Of a stretch of 64,000 bases of DNA, positions 51,301 to 62,255 are shown one piece after another. This DNA is from Salvia splendens (Eukaryota > Streptophyta > Magnoliopsida > Lamiales > Lamiaceae): positions 22,316,188 through 22,380,187 of the forward strand of contig NC_056053.1 of NCBI RefSeq assembly GCF_004379255.2, read 5' to 3'. A model generated the notes under the pieces. The model worked only from the letters and a program-made list of their open reading frames with translations, made no database searches and was not told where the DNA came from. The position numbers and the translations under genes were made by a program. The first letter of the stretch is position 1; each line of letters opens with the position of its first letter.

Positions 51301-51795
51301 CAATAAATACGCTGCTCTCCGGAAACGACAAGGTATGCCTTGAGATAAGCTCCCTATTTTCAACATCATGAGTCATGACTGATGATCAGTTGATCTCCGT
51401 GTATGCAGCACACGGCCGAGATGGGTGGAGGGTCGAGCAGTGGACGCTCAAATGCCTCGTTTCAAAGTGCAAGGGGGCAGTGGGTTGACGAGGAGGAGCC
51501 CTACTATCCTGCCCCTCTCAGCCCAGAACCCATGCTTCCCGACGTCAACAGTCACAACGTTACTGGCGGCCAGTGGTTTGAAGATGAGCCCAATGGTCCT
51601 GGCTCTCTCAGCCCAGACCCCATGCAGCTTTACGACGAGCACGTTGACATCCACAGCGCCCATGTCCATGGAGACGAGACGTGTGGTGCTGATCGTCCCA
51701 AGACGTTGAAGAAATTGTCGAGGCTATTGTCCTCGTTTAGCAGATTGGTGTCTGGAGATGCTGGTCCTAGCTGCAAGAAGGGGAGAGTTGATTAA
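48377..51795 (+). CDS. CBP60-family calmodulin-binding transcription factor (611 aa)
   Basis: CBP60 proteins are plant-specific nuclear regulators of salicylic-acid and defence genes. Nine exons join in one frame: 48377-48444, 48996-49119, 49475-49530, 49651-50120, 50238-50401, 50609-50809, 50890-51184, 51262-51332, 51409-51795 (1,836 nt). All introns are GT-AG. Residues 1-82 are helical with alternating hydrophobic residues (MEKQIKPMVLPMVRQQVRS). The conserved CBP60 core runs about 84-360 (LQLKFVYDTVSNTVTGEELK, VHISLKEGVADLNGLKLG, EVWRLDGIGRNGNPCGRLKK, KTVQDFLFWFHVNPEKLQEK). The C-terminal 250 residues are acidic, Ser-rich and less conserved, ending in a basic RLLSSFSRLVSG stretch that might bind calmodulin. 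I cannot say which CBP60 subgroup it belongs to. It is the intact tandem paralog of the gene broken at 30278-43284. Confidence 0.92.
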
Positions 51796-53187
51796 CCATG
51801 TAGATAGAAGCAACTCCCACTTTCATGCTCACAGACTTAAAATTCATATTTTTTTATTTGCATTCGTGTTGCCATTTGAGTATATGTGGTCTCATTCAAA
51901 ACTAGTCTGTGTACCTGCTTTGGCAATCAATGGAAATGTTCTCTGTTTTGTGGATAGTTTCTTGGTTAGATGGTCTATTTTATCCTCTATCGTTTAAAGC
52001 AATTACTCGAAAAAGTCATAATTTTTAGGTGTGATTAAAATGCATTGGTTGAAAAAGTCATAAATTATTGAAAATCCCATTAAGCTAAACTCTTTTTCTC
52101 TCCTACATGCCATTAAGCTAAGCCCTCGACTTTTAATCATATGAAAGTGATTAAAGAAATTATACTATATACTTTAAATTTCTGGCTTCGTTTTTCTTTA
52201 AGTCAAAATAGGCTTTTATCAGCCTATATTTATAAAGAATCAGATGGTTTTCCGAGAGACCAAATAGTTGGTAGATGATCTTTGTAAAATATCAAAAGGT
52301 ATGATAAAAAGCAAAAGAGAAGAATTTGATTTTAGGTATCTAGAATAAAAAAGTGAATTTTTTATCAACCGTATTAGTGGCCACTGACTAATTATCATTT
52401 TGAAATCTCTTAAACCAGAGGCGTCAATTATCAACCAAAAAAAGTTCTTCATTTAAAATTGAAAAGGTCATAGTATAGAGACAAATGTCCTTATCATAAT
52501 CGAACAATACCTTTTTTGTTAATTTTGATTCAATGTGAAAATCTTTCGATTATCTGAGAATCTAATCAAAATATATTGTGATTTTAAAATCCAAAGCTTA
52601 TTTATTACTATTATATATACTCTGTATTCAAAATTTACATTATTAATTTTAGAATTTACTTGAATCTAAGATCACGTATTAAAATAAGAATTCAAAAAAG
52701 AAATCAACCAATAGTTTTGATATTTCACTATATTGATTTTTTGAATAACTGTATTCAATTAAATTTGATTTATCACTATCCAAAATAGCATATCATATAA
52801 ATACATTAATTAAGATTTAAAAACCATTCTTCTTAAAAAATTCAATATGATTAGATAAATAAATAAATATATTCAAATCACTAATCATTCTTACAGAAAC
52901 GCTTTCCTCGTTGACAGCTATAATAATTTGAAAATTTTCTGACCTGTACATCCATATTCTATCTCTCCCTCTCTAAATATTTTTAAGTATATAACTCAAA
53001 TGAGACATCAAAGAGATCATATAAAAAGAGGGAGGGAGAGAGAGAGAGGGGTAGATTGAGAATTTTGAAGAAATTCATTTCTCTGAATTCTGGTATTCTT
53101 TTGGATTTCTTTGTGGGGTGCTACTACTACAAGCATCAAGATCAAGAAATTTGGATAGATTAAGATATTTGAACTAAATCAAGAAAT
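51796..53187. other. Intergenic spacer and LIM gene 5' region
   Basis: CBP60 3' UTR, then AT-rich DNA without a recognisable gene. A GA-rich tract at about 53025-53050 lies in the probable 5' UTR or core promoter of the LIM gene. Confidence 0.6.
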
Positions 53188-54556
53188 ATGGTTAGTTATG
53201 GAGGGACAACACAGAAATGCAAGGTGTGTGAAAAAAAAGTGTATTTGGTGGAAGAACTCACTGCTGACAGCAAGGTCTATCACAAGGTCTGTTTTAGATG
53301 TCACCACTGCAAAGGAACCCTCAAGGTTTGATTTTTTTCACACCCTTTTGCTGTTTTTCCATTAATTATTTAAACAATCATATATTCTTTTTATTGGTGT
53401 GTAACAAAGTTGGTTTTTTTGAAACCCTTCTGATGTTTTATGTATCATAACTCATGCTTGATTTATTCAAGAATTGTTTTTTGATAAACCATGATCTCAA
53501 AGATTGTAACTTTACTTGATTTTTTTACATTTAAGTGATCAAGTTGTTGCAATTTGGTTATATGTATAAAACTCTTAAAAAATCTACATCTGATTCTGTT
53601 GTCTGAATATCAGTAACTTGATTTTGCATATCCAAAGCAGCATGTTACTAATATCTGTCCAGCTGTTCAAATTAAGGTTAATTAAATGGTGCACCCCTAA
53701 ATCAGATATTTGGATAAAATGACATATGTGGAAATTTAATGAGATTCATGTTTTTGGGTAGCTGGATTGAGCATAATTAAGGCACTTGGAAAAATATGGA
53801 AGATAGAATTCAAATAGCATCTTAGCTTCCTTTTGTGTATTTGGTATTGCCTTCTCATTACAGTGCAAAATCCTTCAGTGTTTTTATGTCTGTTCTCTCT
53901 CGTTCTCAGCTGAGTAATTACTCGTCGTACGAAGGCGTTGTGTACTGCAAGCCTCATTTCGATCAGCTATTCAAGATGACTGGCAGCTTGAATAAGAGCT
54001 TTGAAGGTAATCAAGCCCATTTCAAGTTCATTTCCACATCCAAAAATAAAATATTTGAATGATACTTAACATTGTTTGCTTCTCTTTTACAGGAACTCCA
54101 AGAACTGCTATAGCTGACAGATCTATTGAGCTGAACACCAAAATGTCAAGTTTGTTTTCAGGAACTCAAGATAAATGCATTGCTTGTGACAAGAAAGTAT
54201 ACCCTCTCGAAAAGGTATTGTTATCATTTATCAATGGCTTTCATCCAACAAATGTTGATGGATTTATGTGTCATGTTTTGTAGGTAGCAGTTGATGAGAA
54301 GCTGTACCACAAGGCTTGTTTCAAGTGCAGCCACGGCGGGTGTGTGATAAGCCCTTCCAACTACGTTGCACACGAGCAGCGCCTCTACTGCAGGCATCAC
54401 CACTCGCAGCTGGTCAAGCTGAAGGGAAACTTCAGCAAACTGGACAGATACGATCCATCTACCGTGGTAAATGGGACGCAACCAAGCTTGCTTCACGACG
54501 TCGTCCAGACTGAAGCTACATTGGTACTGGCCTTAGATCAAGAAATTCTTCCGTGA
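53188..54556 (+). CDS. WLIM-type two-LIM-domain protein (209 aa)
   Basis: Plant LIM proteins bind and bundle actin filaments in the cytoplasm and can also act in the nucleus. Four exons join in frame: 53188-53325, 53910-54006, 54093-54214, 54284-54556 (630 nt), all GT-AG. LIM1 (residues 11-62) begins CKVC and runs through HKVCFRCHHC to YCKPHF. LIM2 (about 107-157) begins CIAC and runs through HKACFKCSHGGC to YCRHHH. The zinc ligands of both domains are present. The linker includes KMSSLFSGTQDK. The sequence after GNFSKLD (about 34 residues, ending LDQEILP) is longer than the short tails of typical WLIM1/WLIM2 proteins. It resembles WLIM more than pollen PLIM forms, but the exact subgroup is uncertain. 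Confidence 0.93.
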
Positions 54557-55282
54557 GGAGGCATTTGCTTGTGGTTTTGTGCATTATATCCTACAAATTT
54601 TTCTTAGTAAGAATTGGTTTCTTGTGTGGGATTCTTGTTGCATTGCCCTCTACTTGGATCTCAGAGTTTGTTTCGACTACATTAAATAGTTCGCTAATAG
54701 ACTAATGGATAAGTAATCCATCCATTCACATAAATAAATAAATATCATAAGCGTTTGGAATCCATATTATGCGAGGAGATATTGCTTTTATCAATTCAAA
54801 TTGAAGAATGATGGAGTATAATAATCGGTCAATTTCTGAGGTCGTATCCATAGTTAGCACATTCATGACACTTAAGTTTGCACCTTCATGTATTTCTTTT
54901 ATGTTTGTCTAATTTTAATTACTACAGTACTATATTTATTAATTAAACTCATATACGATTTAGTTATAAAAGATTTTTATTAAAATAAGAATGATACAAC
55001 TAAAATTGAAAATTACATCAAAATGATAGATTACATAATTAAAACTGAAATTTACATAATTAAAATCTCAAGATTTCATGATTGAATTGAATTTTCGAAT
55101 TTAATTAAAAAAATAAATCTTCAGATTAAATAAAAATATGAATTTCGAATTTAGTTACTAAATTCGAAGAGATGTTCTATACAGTGAGAATTCGGCGGTT
55201 CCGGCAGCGGAAAATCGTCGGCGATTGGGAACTAGGGTTCCATATTCTCTTAGTTGGGACCAAAATTGAATTGGGTTTCTTC
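54557..55282. other. Intergenic, AT-rich
   Basis: 3' UTR of the LIM gene and AT-rich spacer, with repeated TTAAAAT/AATTTACAT-like strings around 55000-55150. No gene is seen. Confidence 0.6.
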
Positions 55283-57169
55283 ATGCAATCGAGCAGAATT
55301 TTCCCGCCATTCCGAAATCAATTAGATGCAACCCTTTGCAGTCTCTCACATCTCCGGAAGATTCATCTCTCAGCTACTAAGCAAACGCCCCGGCATCTCT
55401 TAAATTAAGCAGATTCAGGCGCAGATCATCCTCCAATCACTCGCATCGGCGCGCCTCTCTTTGATCGATTCGCTCATTCACTGCTATCTTCACTCCAAGA
55501 GCCTCAGCTCCGCGAGAATCTATTCGATAACCATCGGTCTTCACCGCCCCCGCCGGTTCTGCTATGGAATCTCATGATGCGCGCTTACTCGAAGCTCCGG
55601 CACTCTTCAGAGCCCATCAATCTTTTCCGCCGAATGATCGACGCTCAAGCGAAACCAGACGAGTACACATTCACTTTCGTGATCACTTCCTGCGCTCATC
55701 AAGATACGGTTTTGTGTGGGCAGGTCGTCCATGGAGTGACGGTAAAGAATGGGAATGTCTTGAATTTATACATGGCTAACTCTTTGATCGGTATGTATGC
55801 TGCTTTTGCTAGAGTGGGTGATGCGTGTGAGGTGTTTGACGAAATGTCTAAAACAGACGTGTTTTCATGGACTAGTTTAGTGTCTGCCTATGCTAAGAAT
55901 GGAGATATGTTAAAAGCAGGTGAGGTTTTTCGGAGAATGCCGTTGAGAAATGATGTAACTTGGGCTGTAATGATTTCGGGTTTTGTTAGCTCTGGAATGT
56001 ACACTGAGGCCCTTGGATATTTTCATGATATGTTTCGTGAATTCAAGCCGAACGAAGCAGTTCTCGTCTGTGCTCTCTCCACCTGTGCAAATCTCGGGGC
56101 TTTTGATCAAGGGAAGTGGATTCATGGCTGTATCGATAGTAATCGCGCTTTACAAAGTTCTAATACTATGACTGCTCTCATTGATATGTATGCCAAGTGT
56201 GGAAGGATAGATTGTGCATATCTCGTTTTCGACAAGATCACGAAACGAGACATTCACAATTACACTAGTATGATATCAGGTTTGTCCATCCATGGGCGTG
56301 GCGAGGAAACTATATGCGTGTTTCAGCGAATGTTAGCTGAAAAGCTGAAACCTAATGATATCACTATTTTGGGGGTTCTCAATGGATGCAGCCATTCAGG
56401 CCTTGTGCAGCATGGCTCGTCGATATTTTACAGCATGGAGAGTTCGTGGGGTGTCGTGCCTAAGATTGAGCACTATGGTTGCTATGTCGATTTGCTTGGC
56501 CGTGCTGGCTATCTGGCTAAGGCATTTGGAATAGTCAAGACCATGCCTATTAATCCAGATGTGGTTGTATGGAGGACTTTACTCAGTGCCTGCAGAATTC
56601 ATTCGAATCTGAGTTTTGGAGAGCGCGTGATCAGTTATTTAGAGCTACTCGACTGTGGTAGTTACTCTGGAACTAAAGTGCTGCTTTCAAACTTGTATGC
56701 TTCTCTAGGTAAATGGGGGAAAGTCTCTCAAGTTCGAAAGATGATGGGAAAGCAGAAGAATCCTGCAGATATCGGATGTAGTTGGATAGAGGTGGATGGC
56801 GTTGTTCATGAGTTCCGAGTTTCTGATGTGCTTCATCCTCAGATAGCTGAGATTCGGGAGAAGTTGGGTGAGATATTGAAAAGAGTTGGTTATGCTGCTG
56901 ATGCCACACGTGTCTCGTTTGATCTAAGCGAGGAGGATAGAGAGCAAGCGGTGGCTTGGCATAGTGAGAAGCTAGCAATTGCTTATGGGCTGATGAATAC
57001 TGCTTCTGGTGCTTCGATTCGAATAATGAAGAATCTCTGGACATGTGAGGACTGCCATGCTCTTCTGAAGACCATCTCCAAAGTTTATGATAGGGAAATC
57101 GTGGTCAGAGATCGTGCTCGTTTCCACACTTTTAGACGAGGCAAGTGTTCGTGCAACGACTACTGGTAG
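55283..57169 (+). CDS. DYW-class PPR protein with a frame-broken 5' end
   Basis: PLS-class PPR-DYW proteins are imported into chloroplasts or mitochondria and edit C to U at specific RNA sites. The main open frame is 55574-57169 (531 aa), single exon, with PPR repeats (for example SWTSLVSAYAKNGDM, TALIDMYAKCGRIDCA), E/E+ motifs, and a complete DYW deaminase with WHSEKLAIAYGL (HxE), CEDCH and the terminal CSCNDYW. The expected upstream part is present but in two other frames: 55283-55408 (Met start, then stop) and about 55407-55525 (KQIQAQIILQSLASARLSLI). This is compatible with an indel near 55398-55407 and another near 55510-55530. Either the gene is a recent pseudogene, or it starts at 55574 with a shortened front, or the assembly has errors. 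Confidence 0.85.
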
Positions 57170-57521
57170 TGTCAAGATCAGTGACTGGGAAACCTTTCAT
57201 AGTAGGTGATAAGTTATGGATATTTTCCTCTGTTTTGACATATGAAGTTTTAAACATGATCATACAAACTTATTTCTAACATGATCTTATTTATGCCGAA
57301 ATCTAATTCTTCAAATTTAAATTTTGAAGATCCAAAGTTTAACAGAAAATGAAAATTAGAGAGAGAGAGAATGGTATATACATAAAGGGATTTGCTATTC
57401 ATTGAATTAACCCTTCAAAATTAGGCCACTTGAATTTGCCTGTTTTGAACTACTATTAATCTTCAATCCAACATCAGGCCCCAAAAAAAAAAGAAAATAA
57501 AGGAGAAAAATAAAAAATAAT
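57170..57521. other. Spacer between convergent genes
   Basis: The PPR gene and the PADRE gene converge here. The stretch holds their 3' UTRs, a short GA run (57360-57370) and an A-run. No gene is seen. Confidence 0.6.
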
Positions 57522-58356
57522 TCAGCTTCCAGCTTCAGAAATTGCTTTTAATGATGGTTGCCAGCCTCTAGATCTTGATACTGCTGTATTATTTCTTGAT
57601 CTCTGTTTTTCTTGCTTCACCTGAAATAGATCATAAAAAATATTTATTAAATTTATTGGAAACATTAGCTGTATATCTTCAAACTATCTGGCAGGTTGCT
57701 TATATAAATTTGATGGCCAGTTAATATCACTGCTTTTTGTCATCTTAATTATCACTTTGTTGAACTGTATGTGTACTAATCCCCTCTTTCTTTAATCATC
57801 CAATAATAATTGAGTAAATAACTAATTCAAGATTCACATATTCTTAATCAAACTCATTACAGTAGAGTAAATTAATAACTCGAAGAGAAAAATACCTGAG
57901 TTTCAAATTGTGGGCTTAATTTCTCTATTTTGTCAGCACCCTCTAATTTCAACTTAGCTTGTTTCTTAGCCCACAGCCCTTTCATCACTTCTGCAAGAAC
58001 AAAAGGAGAAAAAATTAAATAAAAATGAAACAACACTAAACATTAAGAAAGAATTAGCAAATTAATTAACCTTTAGATGCAACAAGTCTGTAGACATGAC
58101 CAATAGCAAGAGTGTCAGTTGGCCTAAGAAGTTTGATCCTCGTTATTCGAAGAGGGGTGTTCTTGTCATTTACAGTAGTGGCGGCGGCCGCGGTGGAGGA
58201 GGAGTACAAGGTGGTGGTGAGGAGGAGGGCGACGTAGTGGCCGGGATTCATCTTCATGATTTCATTTGCAGACACAGTAGAATACAGCTTGTCTGCTCTT
58301 CCATTTGGATGTTGTATCACAATAGTTGCAGTATCAATGGCTTGACAGTTGCCCAT
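57522..58356 (-). CDS. PADRE/DUF4228 domain protein (159 aa)
   Basis: DUF4228 (PADRE) proteins are small plant proteins often induced by pathogens and abiotic stress; their biochemical role is unknown. Three minus-strand exons join in frame: 58356-58071, 57990-57896 and 57620-57522 (480 nt), all GT-AG. The start MGNCQAID is an N-myristoylation-type signal with Cys4 available for acylation, as in the family. The PADRE core follows (ATIVIQHPNGRADKLYSTVS, VNDKNTPLRITRIKLLRPTD, GHVYRLVASK). The C-terminal part is basic and probably disordered and ends with RGWQPSLKAISEAGS, the usual family ending. An Ala/Ser/Thr-rich insertion interrupts the core at about residues 46-62. TATA-like boxes lie upstream on the minus strand near 58450 and 58490. 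Confidence 0.92.
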
Positions 58357-61300
58357 TTTCTTGAGAAAAGTTTTTATTTTGGAGTTGTTGAGGAAGAAGA
58401 ATTGAGGAGGAATGGAGGGAGATGTGAATTTTAAGAAGGCTAGAGCTCTTTATAGGAGACCACTAATCATGAGCATGCCCTCACCTCTTTATATATTATA
58501 GGCCCAATTGCCCTAAACAAAGCTGAAGTTTGGTCAAATTTGAGTTTTTATTTTGTCTTGATATAGTTGTTTTAGTAGATTCGTCACTCTTATCCATTGG
58601 GTTCTTATTCGATATTCTTTCTGTAACTCTGTGTTTTGAATATTTTAGTATCGTATTGAAAAGTTATGAAATGCCTATAACGTGTAAATTGATATAAATC
58701 CTAGTAACTAATATTCAATGTAATTTGTATACTTATGTTATAGATCTATACATACTCACGAGATCACGTTATGTCATAAAATGGGGGTGCTTGGACTATT
58801 TTTTATTTATTTAAAATGCAAAAGGAAACAAAAACATGTAAGAAGATGTTCATTTAGTGTCTCTTCGATAAGTCAATGATATATGCCTTGGTTTGGACCA
58901 CTTAGTAGTAAATGATGAATCTGCAAACCCTTTTCCTTTCACATGCTAAAAATATTTTTGTTAACGTTAAAATCATGCGAGCCATCATGTTTTTATGTCA
59001 CACTATTTACTTTTTCGGTTAAAATCATTTATCTTTTCTATGCAGCAAGTTAAACGATAATTAAGTAACTTTATACACAAACAAGTTGGTGTGTTAATGA
59101 AAGCATCTAACAAATTAATCTGATTTTAATTTACCATTATATCTTAAACATATCTATATGCACGCTTAGACTTTGAACAATTTGATTGTTATTTGTAGAA
59201 TATTAAATTTATAGTTGTCGGTAAAATGACTGCATCATATATATTTGATCTTTATTCTAGTATAGTTGGTAAAGATGTTTGTATTTTATTTGTGTGGTCC
59301 TAATCCTATTATATTTTCATTGGTTACATTTGTGTAACTTGGGTCATATTCGGAAGCCTTTTTTAAAAAGGACATAAATTGTGAATAAATCAAACTTTTG
59401 AGGATTATTTTAATTTTTTTAATATTTATAAATTATAAAAGGGACCAAATCTCAAAGTTTGCACGCCCATTTCTTTCTTTGTCCCGCCCCTTTCTTGAGG
59501 AGTAAATAAATTTATGCTAAATGCTTTTTTTCATGATTACAAAATGTTCAACAAAACAAAAAAGATTGTACTGTCACAAAAAAAAATTATAAACAAGTAA
59601 CAAAAATCAAACTATACTAACATCCAATCGCAAATAAGAGAACCAAGAAACATAGCAAATTAGCAATAAGTAATGTACCAAACTCTAATTCATTTGTTCA
59701 CTCAATTTCTTGCATTTGAATAATACTCCCACAAAGAAGAAGCACCAATAATTAAGTGGATGTCGAATGTGAATTTATTTTTGGATTAAACTTTTTATCT
59801 TTGTGGGATTACATTCGATCGAAGAGTCACCAACAACATTAAAAATTATCAAAATGTGCAGGTTTTGTCCATAGCCACTTCCTCCTTTATCAAACATTTC
59901 CTGCCATTTTCAAGATTACCATTTCCATAATATTACTAACAACCCCTCTTGGTTTTCTGATTATAATCTTAATTTTGTTTCCCAAATGTTGAACACAAAC
60001 TAGCCCCACTCTCTGGGAAAAAAATTGACTAAAAGGAATGCCCCTTTTTTCTTTATTCTTCTCTAAAGTTTTGAAAAAATATAAATTTGGATAGTTATGT
60101 TTATACATTTCACTCACATCTAGTAAGACACTAATTATTGCTCATGCGCCACCACCAATTGATGTGTAATGTAGCACTCTTGCTTCTACTAATAATTATG
60201 CATGACCTATCTTTGACTAGTTTTGAGGTTCAAATAATTAAACACATTATTTATTGATATATTTAGGAATAAAAAGGAAATCCATTTTGAGGGTGACGTA
60301 CGTGATCTTAATCATGAAACATGTAGCTATAACGCTCTATTAGCCCATGCCTCCAATTCTTTTTAAAATCAGCCATCAATAATATTCGTTGCTTTAATTT
60401 TGCTCCAAGTGTGCCAAGAAATTTAGTTGTTAGTCAACAACAATAAAAATGACCTTTTTCTTTTAAAAAAGAAAAAAGAAAAAAGAAAATTCGAATTCGA
60501 ATTCTAATTCTAATTTTCGCTGGTAAATCGTGAGTTTTTTTAGGGTACCAGTGTGAATCGCACAGTAAAATACTACAACAAGCTCTTTATGAATTATTGT
60601 GAATACGACCCATGAATCAATGATTTGTATTTATGCTTATTTTCAAAGTGTATGTGCTTCTTTCATTACAAAATTGATGTTTCCTTTCTTTCAAGATACA
60701 CCAAAAAAAAATCTCGCAAGTTATTTTAACTATACAATTATTCAATAAACTAGATTGGTTGAATTAATAATTTTATAGTTGTACCATCGCCTTCACAATT
60801 ATTTATATTAATAAATTTAATTATACTACATACTTGGACATAATTTTGATGGCATCAAGCGAGTACAAGCCTAGTAGGGCCAGATCTAAGGCAAGTCCAT
60901 TTCCTTTTATAACCAAAATTTCGAATTAAACATTGGTCAAAACTATTAATTTCCAAAATTCAAAAAATATGTGATGTGTAGCCTGAGAGATCCATTTCTA
61001 CAATAAAATAATTTTAAAATGTCATCTCCAATTAATTTTGAATTATTTATGGTACGATTCAGTACTATTGTTTTTTAATGAGATTAAATAACTGAAGATG
61101 TCAATTGTTGTTTTAGTGTAAAGAAACTTATATTTTGGTGAAGAAAGTTGATTGTTCCTAATATAAATAATTAATGAATATTAGTACTAATTTAATATAT
61201 TTGCAAATCAATGTCTGTATACCTACTTCAGACCCCTAACATTAATATGATTCACATCAAACGAATCTGGTCTGATATTTATTTATACGACTGCTTAATT

Positions 61301-62255
61301 CCATACACCTGACTCATTAAATATTTTTCAACAAATATTTAAGTTTCTTTTGCTTCACAAAATTAAAGCACATAATTCTTGTAATTAGTACTACAAAATT
61401 AAAGATATATTGCAATTAAAAAATCAGCTATTTACTTGTTTTGTAACAAAAGTTATATTATCATTAAAATAATGAATATATTGTCAAATGAAATCCATAA
61501 ATGACATAGAATTAACAGATGTAAAAGTGATATTATTAGTGGTTGGGAGCTTGAAACAAACAAAGAGGAGTAGTAGATCAAGTGGTTTTTTCCAACTGAA
61601 AACAAAGAAAATCGCAATGATTTAATTTTTTTGGCTTAATTAATTTATTAGGTATTTATGTCTTCAGATCAGACGAATGACAATTCATAGTGGTCCACAT
61701 TTTTATAATAAAAAATCAGTTTAATATCACTATAATTTGTCAAGCAATCTTCTGGATTATTTTAAAATTAGATTGCATTGGTTCTTTTGAAAGCAAAAAA
61801 AATCTTTGTTCAGTTCATGCTCCACTTTTCTCTTTATTGGTTTCTGATTTATGAGACAAAACTGCTTCACTATGTCATTGTAAGTAGAATGTGACTGCTA
61901 ATAATTATAATATTAATCATAACAAAAGATAATTAAATTATTATTATTATTTTCCAATTCTATCACCTAAACCTTTGTTTGTTCTTGGATGTACATTCAA
62001 TTTTTAAAGGGTCTGTTCCAATATATTGATAGCAATATTAATCATAAGTATAACTGTTATTGTATTCTATTTTAATGAGGGATATGAAATAGCAGTAAAA
62101 TGAAAAACAGTAATTAATTGAAATACTTAAAAAATACTAGTAGTACTAATAATAATAATTCATTTTAGAGATACGAGTGCAGTTCGAAACCTATTGATAG
62201 GCCCAAATAGCTTGCAGAGTTGGAAATTCATGGCCCGATAAAATTACAATCCGAT
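58357..62255. other. Long AT-rich intergenic region
   Basis: About 3.9 kb. The first 100 bp are the promoter and 5' UTR of the PADRE gene, and the last part is the 3' flank of the transporter gene. Between them I see only AT-rich DNA and simple purine-rich runs such as the AAAAAAGAAAAAAG stretch near 60470-60490. No coding region, RNA gene or complete transposon was recognised. Confidence 0.6.
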
